Position numbers and translations under genes: made by a program. Below are positions 16,971 through 26,158 of a stretch of DNA of 64,000 nt, piece after piece (positions within the stretch are counted from its first letter, which is position 1; every line of letters begins with the position of its first letter). A model generated the notes under the pieces. The model had not been told where the DNA came from and did not search any database. It worked only from the letters and a program-made list of their open reading frames with translations. This DNA is from UBA1081 sp045636025. GTDB lineage: Bacteria > Bacillota > Clostridia > Oscillospirales > Acutalibacteraceae. The stretch covers positions 1-64,000 of the forward strand of contig JAZTWP010000006.1 in NCBI GenBank assembly GCA_045636025.1. Reading direction: 5' to 3'.

Positions 16971-17687
16971 CTATTGTTTTTCTGCTATTGCAATAACTGT
17001 GCAATGAACACTTTCTGCATTGTATAACTCAAGCATTTTTGCGCATTCATTGATGGTTTTTCCCGATGTTTTTATATCATCGATAAGAAGAATCTTTTTG
17101 CCCTCTGTCATCGGGATATTGCACACATCAAAAACACCGAAAATGTTTCCGCTTCTTGCAATATGCGGAAGATTGTGCTGTCGCTGTGTGTCATAAAGCT
17201 TTGTGAGAAGAGGAATAACGGGAATATTCAGAATCTCTCCCGTTTTCTCTGCAAGAAGCTGACCCTGATTGTAGGTGCGCTTTTTGCTCTCCTGTTTTGT
17301 CTGAGGGATAAATGTGATAACATCAAAATTTTCCCCATCCAGATTTTTTGTTACGGAATCGGCAATCATTTCTGCAAAGTAATCAACATTTCTGTGAAAA
17401 CCTTTGAATTTCCACAGACTGATACCCTGACGCACAACACCAGTATAAATAAACGGAGCTGTGATTGACGAATAAAAATTCGCCTTTTTTCCGCATTTGC
17501 AGGATTTTTCGGGAAGTCCGCAGGCAGGGCAGATTTTATCTTTTATAAACTTTGCCGTCTTGCTGCAGTTTTTACAGATTTTTGTTCTGAATACAACGGG
17601 TTTTCCGCAAAGACTGCATCTGTCAGGCAGAAACATCGCACGTATGAAATTGTCTGTAAAATCTTTGCGTTTTGCCATTTCAGACAC
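16971..17687 (-). CDS. comF: ComF family phosphoribosyltransferase-like protein
   Basis: 238 aa. Two Cys4-type zinc motifs open the protein (CSLCGKPV, CKNC, CPACGLPEKSCKCG). The PRTase signature ILLIDDIKTSGKTI is near residue 200 in the C-terminal half. ComF proteins support DNA uptake in competent bacteria and interact with the PriA helicase; many non-competent Clostridia also carry one. The start may be the GTG at 17687 or the ATG three codons later; both have SD-like purine runs upstream. It is monocistronic on the minus strand. Confidence 0.9.
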   Translation of the reverse strand: MSEMAKRKDFTDNFIRAMFLPDRCSLCGKPVVFRTKICKNCSKTAKFIKDKICPACGLPEKSCKCGKKANFYSSITAPFIYTGVVRQGISLWKFKGFHRNVDYFAEMIADSVTKNLDGENFDVITFIPQTKQESKKRTYNQGQLLAEKTGEILNIPVIPLLTKLYDTQRQHNLPHIARSGNIFGVFDVCNIPMTEGKKILLIDDIKTSGKTINECAKMLELYNAESVHCTVIAIAEKQ

Positions 17688-17695
17688 CGCCTTTC

Positions 17696-17736
17696 CTTAA
17701 AAATATCAGACCGTCATATAAAACGGTCTGAAAAAA
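17696..17736 (-). terminator. Terminator of the gtrA-like gene
   Basis: TCAGACCGT and ACGGTCTGA form a stem with a T-rich tail on the minus strand, just after the GtrA stop. Confidence 0.75.
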
Positions 17737-17742
17737 TGGTGG

Positions 17743-18204
17743 TTATTCTTCTTCGATTTTGTCTTCAGGCTTTTTATCCCTGAAAACAAAGAATTTCTGA
17801 TAAAGAAACTCTGTTACAAGATTAAGAAGCATTGTTGTGCCGAAAATCAGATAATCGGCAACGGGATTGTTTGCGGCATCAAATTTTGTTGCTGCCATAT
17901 CACCGAGAATTGTTGTAACGGGTGTGAAAACAGCATAGAAAGCCGCCACTTTAAGCATTGCAACGGGAATGTTTGATGCTGATTTGAAAGTGAACTTTCT
18001 GTTTACCGTGAAATTGAAAAGCACAGAGAGAATAAGTGCGGGCAGATAACAAGCCCAGTAGGGAAGTTCTTTGTCAAAAAGTTTGGGAGGTAATTCTGTA
18101 AGGAGTGTGAATGACACAGTCTGAATGATACCTGCACCTGTTGAGAAAATTGCAAATTTAACAGCCTGAATAATGCTTTCTTTTTTTGATGCCATTTTGA
18201 ACAC
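17743..18204 (-). CDS. GtrA family membrane protein
   Basis: 153 aa with four predicted membrane helices. The family stretch near residue 55-75 reads ALILSVLFNFTVNRKFTF, which is diagnostic of GtrA. Members help move undecaprenyl-linked sugars or link to cell-surface polysaccharide synthesis. The C-terminus is charged (RDKKPEDKIEEE). It follows nadC by four bases on the same strand, so it is co-transcribed with nadBC, although no functional link is evident. Confidence 0.9.
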   Translation of the reverse strand: MFKMASKKESIIQAVKFAIFSTGAGIIQTVSFTLLTELPPKLFDKELPYWACYLPALILSVLFNFTVNRKFTFKSASNIPVAMLKVAAFYAVFTPVTTILGDMAATKFDAANNPVADYLIFGTTMLLNLVTEFLYQKFFVFRDKKPEDKIEEE

Positions 18205-18208
18205 CTTC

Positions 18209-19048
18209 TTATTTCTTAATTCTCATTGAAATGTCGAATGCTTTTACAGAGTGAGTGATTGCACCCATTGAAATGATGTTTACACCCGCTTCTGCAACTG
18301 TCTTGATATTTTCAAGAGTAACATTACCTGAAGCTTCTGTGAGAGCTCTGCCGTCAATGATGCTTACAGCTTCTTGCATTGTTGCAAGGCTCATATTGTC
18401 AAGCATAATGATATCTGCACCGGCTTCAACAGCTTCTCTGACTTCCTCAAGAGTTCTTGTTTCAACTTCGATTTTAACGGTGTGACCGATTTTTGTACGA
18501 AGAGCCTTTACTGTTTTTGTGATACCACCGCCTGCGTCAATGTGGTTATCCTTGAGCATTGCAGCGTCTGAAAGATTGTATCTGTGGTTGTGACCGCCAC
18601 CGCAGGTTACTGCATATTTCTGAATTGCACGAAGACCGGGAAGAGTCTTTCTTGTGTCTGCAATTGTTGAAGAAGTACCCTCGATTGCTTTTACAGCCGC
18701 ATTTGTCATTGATGCAACACCTGACATATGCTGAAGAAGATTAAGAGCTGTTCTTTCACCCTCAAGGAGTTTGAGAGTCTTACCGCTGAATTCTGCAATA
18801 AGATCACCTGACTTGATTTCGTCACCGTCGTGCTTGTAAAGTTTGTATTCGAGTGTGTTGTCGAGAAGAGAGAAAACCCTCAGTGCCACTTCGATACCGC
18901 AGAGAACACCGTCTGCCTTTGATACGAAATAAGCTTCTGTTCTGTCATCATCACCGAAAAGATATGCTGATGAAACGTCAATATAGTTGATATCTTCTGT
19001 TATAGCCTTTTTTATGAGTTCGTCAATATAAAAATCGGGAAGTATCAT
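18209..19048 (-). CDS. nadC: Nicotinate-nucleotide pyrophosphorylase (carboxylating)
   Basis: 279 aa, normal length. It converts quinolinate and PRPP to nicotinate mononucleotide, CO2 and PPi in de novo NAD synthesis. Family motifs are ADTRKTLPGLR near residue 130, GGGHNHRYNLSDAAMLKDNH near residues 150-170, and EVETRTLEE. The ATG overlaps the nadB stop by four bases (ATGA), so translation is coupled. Confidence 0.97.
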   Translation of the reverse strand: MILPDFYIDELIKKAITEDINYIDVSSAYLFGDDDRTEAYFVSKADGVLCGIEVALRVFSLLDNTLEYKLYKHDGDEIKSGDLIAEFSGKTLKLLEGERTALNLLQHMSGVASMTNAAVKAIEGTSSTIADTRKTLPGLRAIQKYAVTCGGGHNHRYNLSDAAMLKDNHIDAGGGITKTVKALRTKIGHTVKIEVETRTLEEVREAVEAGADIIMLDNMSLATMQEAVSIIDGRALTEASGNVTLENIKTVAEAGVNIISMGAITHSVKAFDISMRIKK

Positions 19049-20526
19049 TTGTCATCCACCTCTTTGAGAATAATATGTGCATTTGTAGCCATACTCAGAG
19101 CTTCGCAGAAATCTGTTGTGATTGCGTATCCTCCGCCCTTGAGTCTTTTGAGAATATTGTCTATCTGTCTGAGACCTGAACGGATAGTACCCTGGTCAGG
19201 AAGAACGAAATATGAACGCTGCATAATATTGCGTATTTCTGTTTTGAGACCTTTGGGTACGGGGGCACCGTTTTCAGGCTGTTCGAGGGGACTGGGATAT
19301 TCCGTTACCGTGGGGAATCCTGCCGCCATACATCTTTTTATATCCTGTGCCGCACGTCTTGAGAAAACAAGAGCTTCAAGAAGTGAGTTGCTTGCAAGTC
19401 TGTTTCTGCCGTGAACACCGGTATTTGCACATTCGCCTGCAGCATAGAGTCTGGGAACAGTTGTCTTTGCGTCGATATCTGTTTCAATACCGCCCATAAG
19501 GTAATGCTGACAAGGGAAAATGGGAACAAGGTCTTTTGTCATATCGACATTGTAACCCATACAACCCTGATGAATACCGGGGAATCTCCATCTGATAAAA
19601 TCAGCATCTTCATGTGTTATATCAAGATAGAAATTGTTGCTGCCTGTACGTCTGCTTTCAAGAATAATTGATTTTGAAACAACATCACGGGGTGCAAGTT
19701 CGAGACGTTCATCATATCTGTGCATAAAACGTTCCTTGTTGCAGTTTTTGAGCACTGCGCCTTCGCCTCTTACAGATTCGCTGATGAGGAACTGCTCACC
19801 GTCTTCGGAATTGAACGCTGTGGGATGGAACTGAATATAGCTCAGGTCTTTTATTTTTGCACCGAGTTCATATGCGATTCTGATACCGTCACCCGTTGCT
19901 GTTTTGGGGTTTGTTGTGTATTTATAAATTCTGCCTATACCGCCTGTGCAGAGGATACAGTAGCTGCAGAAAACACTTGTCAGTTCACCGTTTTTGATGA
20001 TATCTGCCCTGAAACCACTCTTGACTCTTGATAACGAATAAAGAGTTGTGTTGTAGCTTGTTTCAATGTTTTCACGCTTTTCTGTTTCTTTTATAAGCTT
20101 GCGCACCATTTCGGCACCGGTTGAATCTTTGTAATGCATGATTCTTCTTCTGCAATGACCGCCCTCAAGAGTCTTGTCGAGAGAGCCGTCTTCATTACGG
20201 TCGAATTCAACACCCATATTTTCCATAATGTTGCGTACATCATCGGGACCTTCGTGCACAAGAGTGTCAACAGCCTCGATGTCATTTGCATGACCGCCTG
20301 CAATCATTGTGTCCTTGATATGAAGCTCATAACTGTCATCTTCAAGGTCAAGCACAGCGGCAATACCGCCCTGTGCGAGATTGCTGTTTGATACGTCTTT
20401 TGCATATTTTGCAAGAAGAAGGACACTTGTGTCCTTTTCAAACTGCAAAGAACCGTACATACCTGCAATTCCGCTGCCTACCACAAGTACGTCATACACT
20501 TTTTTATTTGTAAGCTTGTTATCCAT
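19045..20526 (-). CDS. nadB: L-aspartate oxidase
   Basis: 493 aa FAD enzyme that oxidises L-aspartate to iminoaspartate. The FAD motif VVGSGIAGMYG is near residue 16. NLAQGGIAAV and the active-site stretch HPTAF are present, as is GRNRLASNSLLEALVF near residue 375. In anoxic cells fumarate is the likely electron acceptor. nadC follows with a 4-bp overlap and gtrA comes third. nadA, which usually accompanies nadB, is not in this window. A TATAAT-like -10 on the minus strand lies at 20568-20573. Confidence 0.96.
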   Translation of the reverse strand: MDNKLTNKKVYDVLVVGSGIAGMYGSLQFEKDTSVLLLAKYAKDVSNSNLAQGGIAAVLDLEDDSYELHIKDTMIAGGHANDIEAVDTLVHEGPDDVRNIMENMGVEFDRNEDGSLDKTLEGGHCRRRIMHYKDSTGAEMVRKLIKETEKRENIETSYNTTLYSLSRVKSGFRADIIKNGELTSVFCSYCILCTGGIGRIYKYTTNPKTATGDGIRIAYELGAKIKDLSYIQFHPTAFNSEDGEQFLISESVRGEGAVLKNCNKERFMHRYDERLELAPRDVVSKSIILESRRTGSNNFYLDITHEDADFIRWRFPGIHQGCMGYNVDMTKDLVPIFPCQHYLMGGIETDIDAKTTVPRLYAAGECANTGVHGRNRLASNSLLEALVFSRRAAQDIKRCMAAGFPTVTEYPSPLEQPENGAPVPKGLKTEIRNIMQRSYFVLPDQGTIRSGLRQIDNILKRLKGGGYAITTDFCEALSMATNAHIILKEVDDK

Positions 20527-20648
20527 AATCTTCAGCTCTTTAGTCTAAAAGTATTTCTTAATTTAATATTATATCATATTAATCCGACATAGTGTAGTCC
20601 CTAAATTGATTTTTTTGTATGAATTTTGCTTGAAATGGTATATTCAAT

Positions 20649-21962
20649 ATGTTAATATTAAATGAGAAAATGAATTCGGTGATCAGATTGGCAGATTTTT
20701 TTGAAAATTCAACTTCGCCCGAAGTTTGTATCCTTGTGGGACTTGATACGGGTGAATATGATGCGTTTGTTTCAATAGATGAACTCGAGGAACTTGCTCA
20801 CACTGCAGGTGCGGAAGTTTTTGCAAAGCTTATCCAGAAAAGGGATAAGCCTGACAATGCAACTTATCTCGGTGGCGGTAAATTGTTTGAGCTTAAGAAT
20901 ATCTGTGATGAAAATGAAATTGATCTGCTGATTTTTGATGGTGAACTGACACCGTCTCAGCAGAGAAATATTGAAAATATCACAGACGTCAGAGTTGTTG
21001 ACAGAACAATGCTCATTCTCGATATTTTTGCACTCAATGCAAGAACGGGAGAAGGTAAACTTCAGGTTGAACTTGCACAGCTTAAATATTCTCTCCCCAG
21101 ACTTGGCGGTAAAGGTGCCGAAATGTCACGACTCGGTGGCGGTATCGGTACAAGAGGTCCCGGTGAATCAAAACTTGAGTCAGACAGACGTCATATCAGA
21201 AGACGTATAAATGCTCTTGAAACACAGCTTGAAACTCTTTCAAAAAGAAGACTTCTTCTCAGAGAAAGACGCAAAAAGAACGCTGTTACAACGGTTGCAA
21301 TTGTCGGTTACACAAATGCAGGCAAGTCCACACTTCTCAATGCTCTTACAAATGCGGGTGTTCTTGCGGAAAACAAGCTTTTTGCAACGCTTGACCCAAC
21401 TTCCCGTGCCCTGAAACTGCCCGACGGCAGAACTGTTCTTCTTGTTGATACGGTAGGTTTTATTTCAAGACTTCCTCACGACCTTGTTGAAGCGTTCAAA
21501 TCAACACTTGAAGAGGTTGTGTATGCAGACCTGATTCTCAATATATGCGATTCGTCAGACAAAGAAGTTGAAGATCATATCAGGGTGACAAAAAGTGTTG
21601 TTGAGGAGCTTGGCGCTTCAGATAAACCTATGCTCACCGTTTATAACAAATGTGACAAGGTGCCGAATCTGAGATTTTTCGGTGAATCGGGAACAGATGT
21701 CAGAATCTCGGCTCTTAACAGACAGGGACTTGACAAGCTTCTTGAAAATATGTGCCGTATGCTTGAAAATACAAGACGGCAGGTAAAACTGCTTCTGCCT
21801 TATGCAGAGGGTGCGGTTGCATCAAAAATCCGCAAGGAAGGTGCTGTTTTGAGAGAAGAGTACCGTGAAGACGGTCTGTTCATTGAAGCTGTGCTCGACG
21901 GCAGATTTCTTAACAATGTAAAAAACTATCTTCTTCCTGAGGAAGACGAAAAGGAGTTATAA
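20649..21962 (+). CDS. hflX: GTPase HflX
   Basis: 437 aa ribosome-splitting GTPase. The N-terminal HflX domain carries LGGGKLFEL near residue 75 and the conserved glycine-rich stretch RLGGGIGTRGPGESKLE near residue 160. The G domain follows with G1 GYTNAGKSTL near residue 220, G3 DTVGFI and G4 NKCD. It rescues or splits stalled ribosomes under stress. The start is ambiguous: ATG at 20649 or 20670, neither with a strong SD. It is followed three bases later by the deacetylase gene on the same strand. Confidence 0.95.
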   Translation: MLILNEKMNSVIRLADFFENSTSPEVCILVGLDTGEYDAFVSIDELEELAHTAGAEVFAKLIQKRDKPDNATYLGGGKLFELKNICDENEIDLLIFDGELTPSQQRNIENITDVRVVDRTMLILDIFALNARTGEGKLQVELAQLKYSLPRLGGKGAEMSRLGGGIGTRGPGESKLESDRRHIRRRINALETQLETLSKRRLLLRERRKKNAVTTVAIVGYTNAGKSTLLNALTNAGVLAENKLFATLDPTSRALKLPDGRTVLLVDTVGFISRLPHDLVEAFKSTLEEVVYADLILNICDSSDKEVEDHIRVTKSVVEELGASDKPMLTVYNKCDKVPNLRFFGESGTDVRISALNRQGLDKLLENMCRMLENTRRQVKLLLPYAEGAVASKIRKEGAVLREEYREDGLFIEAVLDGRFLNNVKNYLLPEEDEKEL

Positions 21963-21965
21963 ATT

Positions 21966-22859
21966 ATGGATAAGTATCTTATTATCAATGCAGACGACTT
22001 TGGTATGTGTCACGCACACAATCAGGCAACAATGGATCTTTTCAAGTGTGGCGGTATTACATCAGCAACAATTATGGCTCCCTGCCCCTGGGCATTTGAA
22101 GCTGTTAAATTTGCAAAAGCAAATCCCGAATTTGCTGTAGGTGTTCACCTTACAACAACAAGTGAATGGGGAACATACCGCTGGGCACCCGTTGCAGGCG
22201 ACAAGGTTAAATCTCTTATTGACGAAGAGGGCTTTATGTATCACGAATGTGATCAGTTTGCTGCAGCTGCAGACCTTGACGAAGTTGCAACAGAATGTGT
22301 TGCTCAGATTGAAAAACTCCGTGCAATGGGTCTTAATCCTTCTCATTTTGATAATCATATGGGTTCACTTTACGGTGTTGATACAGGCAGATTTGAGCTT
22401 CTTATGACAACTCTCGGCATCTGCGGCAAGTACGGTATGCCTTTCAGAATGCCCACAGTCTTCACTGAAGAGATGTTCGGCAACGAAATGCTCGATATCA
22501 AGATTCCCAAGGAAATGATTGATAATCTTATCGGTCAGCTTGTTGCTTTCGGTCAGCAGAATAAGGTTGCAATGCTCGATTACCTTATGCCCGGTGACTG
22601 GAACGGACCTCAGGCAGAAAGCTATGAAAACTTCAGAGAGTATATCTATGAGCTTTACAGAACTTTTGACAACGGCATAACTGAAACATATATCCATCCT
22701 GCATATGAAAGTGATGAAATTAAGGCAATTTCAGGTTCATGGCAGAGAAGAGTCTGGGAATATGAACTTTTCAAAGACCCCAAGACACGTCAGCACATCG
22801 AATCACTCGGCATCAAGCTTATCAATTACAGAGATCTTCAGAAAATGAGAGGCTATTGA
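21966..22859 (+). CDS. ChbG/YdjC family carbohydrate deacetylase
   Basis: 297 aa. The N-terminal metal-binding motif INADDFGMCHAHN is near residues 7-19, with further His ligands in VGVHLTTTSEWG near residue 60 and SHFDNHMG near residue 125. Family members deacetylate chitooligosaccharides or related acetylated sugars; the substrate is not resolved. There is no signal peptide, so it acts on imported sugars. The SD AAGGAG overlaps the end of hflX, with which it is probably co-transcribed by position rather than function. Confidence 0.92.
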   Translation: MDKYLIINADDFGMCHAHNQATMDLFKCGGITSATIMAPCPWAFEAVKFAKANPEFAVGVHLTTTSEWGTYRWAPVAGDKVKSLIDEEGFMYHECDQFAAAADLDEVATECVAQIEKLRAMGLNPSHFDNHMGSLYGVDTGRFELLMTTLGICGKYGMPFRMPTVFTEEMFGNEMLDIKIPKEMIDNLIGQLVAFGQQNKVAMLDYLMPGDWNGPQAESYENFREYIYELYRTFDNGITETYIHPAYESDEIKAISGSWQRRVWEYELFKDPKTRQHIESLGIKLINYRDLQKMRGY

Positions 22860-22867
22860 TAAAATCA

Positions 22868-22905
22868 GGAACGGGGAAGCGTTATCGCCAACCCGTTCCT
22901 TTTTT
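22868..22905 (+). terminator. Terminator of hflX-deacetylase
   Basis: AGGAACGGG and CCCGTTCCT form a stem followed by TTTTT. Confidence 0.85.
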
Positions 22906-22919
22906 GTAAATAAAAACCT

Positions 22920-22948
22920 TTGACATTGCGGGAATGATATGTTATTAT
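22920..22948 (+). promoter_or_regulatory. Sigma-A promoter of the dockerin protein gene
   Basis: TTGACA (22920-22925), 17-bp spacer and TATTAT (22943-22948), 47 bases before the ATG. Confidence 0.75.
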
Positions 22949-22994
22949 AACGATGGAACTTCATATTTTTATTTTATAGAAAAGGGAGATAGAA

Positions 22995-24533
22995 ATGAAA
23001 AGTATGAAAAAAAGATTTTTTGCAGTTGCAGTTTCGCTTGTTATGAGCATTACTCTTATTATCTCAACTGCTATGCCCGTTTCGGCAGAAGTCAATCTTT
23101 CACAGATTCTCGGTATGATAAGCGGTAATCAGAACAGCAGTACAAATTTATCACAGACGATTTTTGAGTGGATTAACGGTCTTATTCAGGAAGATGAAGA
23201 AAGTTCCATTGATAAGTTTGTTGAAAACCTCAAGAATCAGTGGAGCGGCGTAACTGACGAGAATAAGGATAATCCCGAAGCAGACGAAGAAGTTGTGGTT
23301 GTCGTTGACAAGGCCGTTGCAGACAATATTGCGGAGCTTTTTAATCTTTCTGTAAACGAAATAAAAAAGAGCAAACCCGGTTTTGCAAAGGTGCAGACAG
23401 CATCAATGGAAGAAGAAATGGCAAATCAGCTTCAGGGCGGTCTCGGTGCGGTTACAGGTATTGTTGAATCACTTATCGGTACAAAGGATATCTTCACAGG
23501 TGTTATTGAAGGCTCCTCAAACGAAAACACAGTTACAACAGTTTATCCTTACGGAAATGATATCGTAAATAACATCCCCCTTTCAGGCAAGAATTATGTT
23601 GCAAGCCTTAAGGGTGAAGATATAAAGGATTATACAGTAACTTTTGCAAAGAGCGGTAAATATACAATACATATCGACCTCAAGGATGTAGAAGGCTCTG
23701 CGGCAGATTCAGGCCTTGCAAACGTATTTGATGTTACAGACAAGGCTTTTGCAACTCTTGAACTTGGCACAATGTCAATCAACATCAGCGTAATGCTTAA
23801 ATATGTAAACAACTATGTTGAAGTTGTTGTTGACCGTCACGGTATGGTAACAGAGTACAAAATGGGTATGGGCGTTACATTTATGTTCCTTCAGGAAGAC
23901 GGTTCATATTCATCAGAAATGCCTTATCTCGGTGTTGACTTCGAAAAGGAAGGCATCATTTATACTCTTACAACATATTACGGTGATTTCGATTTTGAAA
24001 CAAGAGATGTCGGTGATGCAGACAACAACGGCAAAATCAATTCATCAGACGCAAGATTGGTGCTTCGTGCGGCATCACAGCTTGAAACACTCAGCGAAGA
24101 GGATGCAAAATTCTGCGACATCAACTCAGACGGTAAAATCAATTCGATTGATGCAAGAGAAATTCTCAGAGCATCTGCAGGAATTATCGAACTTCCCTCA
24201 ACAGAAGATGTTCTCGGTTATAAGCCCTATGAAAAGAGCGAAGCTGTGCAGAAACAGATTGATGACCTTAAGGTAATTCTTATGGCATACCAGGCTGCAG
24301 AGGAAGAAGAAGCAAAGAAAGAGCTTCAGGATTATTACGACAGCCTTTACGGTGACGGAAGCAGTGTTCCCAAGGAAGAAGAGACCACAACGGGTTCGAT
24401 AAACAGTACAGGCAATAAGGTTGAAGATTTTATCGGCGGTATCGGTGATATAATTAACGGCAGCTCAGGCAACAATTCAGGCAACAGCTGGAGTGATATC
24501 CTCGGCGGATTCGGAAATCTGTTCGGTAAATAA
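22995..24533 (+). CDS. Secreted dockerin-domain protein without a recognised catalytic domain
   Basis: 512 aa. A signal peptide spans about residues 1-32, with cleavage after PVSA. The middle (residues 95-335) is a beta-rich domain I do not recognise. A type I dockerin follows near residues 340-400, with two calcium-loop repeats, GDADNNGKINSSDARLVLR and CDINSDGKINSIDAREILR. The C-terminus is a coiled Glu/Lys helix, then a Gly/Asn/Ser-rich tail. Dockerins normally bind cohesins of a cellulosome scaffold; no cohesin or scaffoldin is seen in this window. The dockerin could also be a stand-alone structural module. SD GGGAG precedes the ATG. Confidence 0.88.
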   Translation: MKSMKKRFFAVAVSLVMSITLIISTAMPVSAEVNLSQILGMISGNQNSSTNLSQTIFEWINGLIQEDEESSIDKFVENLKNQWSGVTDENKDNPEADEEVVVVVDKAVADNIAELFNLSVNEIKKSKPGFAKVQTASMEEEMANQLQGGLGAVTGIVESLIGTKDIFTGVIEGSSNENTVTTVYPYGNDIVNNIPLSGKNYVASLKGEDIKDYTVTFAKSGKYTIHIDLKDVEGSAADSGLANVFDVTDKAFATLELGTMSINISVMLKYVNNYVEVVVDRHGMVTEYKMGMGVTFMFLQEDGSYSSEMPYLGVDFEKEGIIYTLTTYYGDFDFETRDVGDADNNGKINSSDARLVLRAASQLETLSEEDAKFCDINSDGKINSIDAREILRASAGIIELPSTEDVLGYKPYEKSEAVQKQIDDLKVILMAYQAAEEEEAKKELQDYYDSLYGDGSSVPKEEETTTGSINSTGNKVEDFIGGIGDIINGSSGNNSGNSWSDILGGFGNLFGK

Positions 24534-24545
24534 AGAATAAAAAAT

Positions 24546-24580
24546 CAACGCAGACACCCAAGGTGCCTGCGTTATTTGTT
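24546..24580. terminator. Terminator between the dockerin gene and the SPFH gene
   Basis: AACGCAG and CTGCGTT arms close a hairpin with an inner CACC/GGTG stem. It lies between convergent genes and may serve both; the T tail is interrupted. Confidence 0.6.
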
Positions 24581-24583
24581 TGC

Positions 24584-25513
24584 TTATTCTTTATCTTTGA
24601 AAAGTTCGGATGCTGTTGTTGCAAGTGATGCGATTCCCTGAAGGTCTGAGGGGATAATAATCTTTGTTGCCTTGCCGTCTGCTGCTGCAGCAAATGCATC
24701 AAGGCTCTTGATTGTAAGAACTTCCTTTGTGGGAGCAGATTCGTTAAGAACCTTGATACCTTCAGCCTTTGCCTGCTGAACAGCGATGATAGCCTGAGCT
24801 TCACCCTCTGCTTCACGGATTTTTGATTCCTTTACAGCTTCTGCACGAAGGATAGCAGCCTGCTTTTCACCCTCTGCCGCGAGAATCTGAGATTCTTTCT
24901 GACCTTCTGCCACAAGAATCTTACTTGCCTTTTCGCCTTCTGCACGAAGAATAGCTTCACGGCGTTCACGCTCTGCCTTCATCTGCTTTTCCATTGCGTC
25001 CTGAATTTCCTTAGGCGGGAAGATATTCTTCAGCTCAACTCTGTTAACTTTGATACCCCAGGGGTCTGTTGCTTCGTCAAGAATACCTCTGATTTTTGCA
25101 TTGATGATATCTCTTGATGTGAGAGTGTGGTCAAAGTCCATTTCACCGATGATGTTACGGAGAGTTGTTGCTGTAAGGTTTTCTATCGCAGCAATCGGCT
25201 GTTCAACACCGTATGTGTAAAGCTTGGGGTCTGTTATCTGATAGAAAACAACAGTATCTATCTGCATTGTAACATTATCCATTGTAATAACCGGCTGTGG
25301 CGGGAAGTCTGCAACCTTTTCTTTGAGAGAAACGATTTTTGAAACTTTTTCAATAAAAGGAATCTTGATGTGAAGCCCCGTCTGCCATGTTTCTTTGTAT
25401 GCACCGAGTCTTTCAACAACATATGCCTTTGACTGAGGCACGATTTTGATGTTTGCAATAACAATAACGATTGCAAAAATAATCAATACTACAAGGGGAA
25501 TAATCCATTCCAT
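24584..25513 (-). CDS. SPFH/Band 7 membrane protein (QmcA/stomatin-like)
   Basis: 309 aa. There is one N-terminal membrane helix (residues 3-22), then the SPFH domain (VPQSKAYVVERLGAYKETW near residue 27), then a long coiled coil rich in Ala, Glu and Lys with repeated EGEK/EGQK units (residues 185-255). Such proteins form membrane microdomain scaffolds and often modulate FtsH or NfeD-class partners. The gene follows an NfeD-like gene by 15 bases, the usual paired operon. SD GGAGGTATTATT precedes the ATG. Confidence 0.95.
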   Translation of the reverse strand: MEWIIPLVVLIIFAIVIVIANIKIVPQSKAYVVERLGAYKETWQTGLHIKIPFIEKVSKIVSLKEKVADFPPQPVITMDNVTMQIDTVVFYQITDPKLYTYGVEQPIAAIENLTATTLRNIIGEMDFDHTLTSRDIINAKIRGILDEATDPWGIKVNRVELKNIFPPKEIQDAMEKQMKAERERREAILRAEGEKASKILVAEGQKESQILAAEGEKQAAILRAEAVKESKIREAEGEAQAIIAVQQAKAEGIKVLNESAPTKEVLTIKSLDAFAAAADGKATKIIIPSDLQGIASLATTASELFKDKE

Positions 25514-25528
25514 AATAATACCTCCTGA

Positions 25529-25960
25529 TTAACTTTCTTTTATAACAATAAGCTTTACGCCGCTTATTTCTTTGATAATCACACGTTCATTTTCTTCAAT
25601 TACAGAATCGTCTGCAGAGCGTGCTGTCCACATCTGACCGCCTGCCTTTACCATGCCTGACGGAGCAAGATTGTCTATTTTTTCTGTAACTATGCCTGTT
25701 TTGCCTATTACCATATCTGCATTTGTGGGTTCAGCTTTTTTGTTTACGATGCGTTTTACTATCGGACGGGTCGCAATTACGGCTATTGCAGAAACCACCA
25801 CAAAAATAACAATCTGAATCCATAACTGTTCAACACCTGCGAGTGTTGCTGTCAGCGAAGCCAATGCGCCTATTGCAAACCAGATTGAAACTATCTGTGT
25901 TGTGGCAATTTCAAGTACAACTGCGGCAACGAGTACTCCGAGCCAGATATATACCATCAT
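25529..25960 (-). CDS. NfeD-like membrane protein
   Basis: 143 aa of the short NfeD class without the protease domain. Two or three membrane segments (residues 4-75) are followed by an OB-fold domain (residues 85-143) with the typical GKTGIVTEKIDNLAPSGMVK stretch. It is the usual partner of the SPFH protein encoded immediately downstream. SD GAGGTGATG precedes the start. Confidence 0.92.
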   Translation of the reverse strand: MMVYIWLGVLVAAVVLEIATTQIVSIWFAIGALASLTATLAGVEQLWIQIVIFVVVSAIAVIATRPIVKRIVNKKAEPTNADMVIGKTGIVTEKIDNLAPSGMVKAGGQMWTARSADDSVIEENERVIIKEISGVKLIVIKES

Positions 25961-26099
25961 TGTTCATCACCTCATATTTAATATACCATACTGTATATGG
26001 GTTGTAAATAGCAATTGCATTCTGTCTGCGGATTTTACAAATTTATAATAATTCCGCAAAATTCCTGAAAAAATATTTTCAAAGAAAATGTCGAAAACC

Positions 26100-26128
26100 T
26101 TGAAAAAAATACAAATATATTTTATCAT
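26100..26128 (+). promoter_or_regulatory. Putative promoter of the sigma-like/GLUG gene
   Basis: TTGAAA (26100-26105), 17-bp spacer and TATCAT (26123-26128), 31 bases before the ATG. Confidence 0.6.
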
Positions 26129-26158
26129 ATATTCATCAATAATAAGTGAGGCAGAAAT

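Noticed and set aside
24454..24816. A 120-codon minus-strand frame covering the end of the dockerin gene and the start region of the SPFH coiled coil
   Set aside because: It crosses a terminator between two convergent genes and encodes Gln/Leu/Arg-rich sequence typical of a shadow of the SPFH coiled coil.
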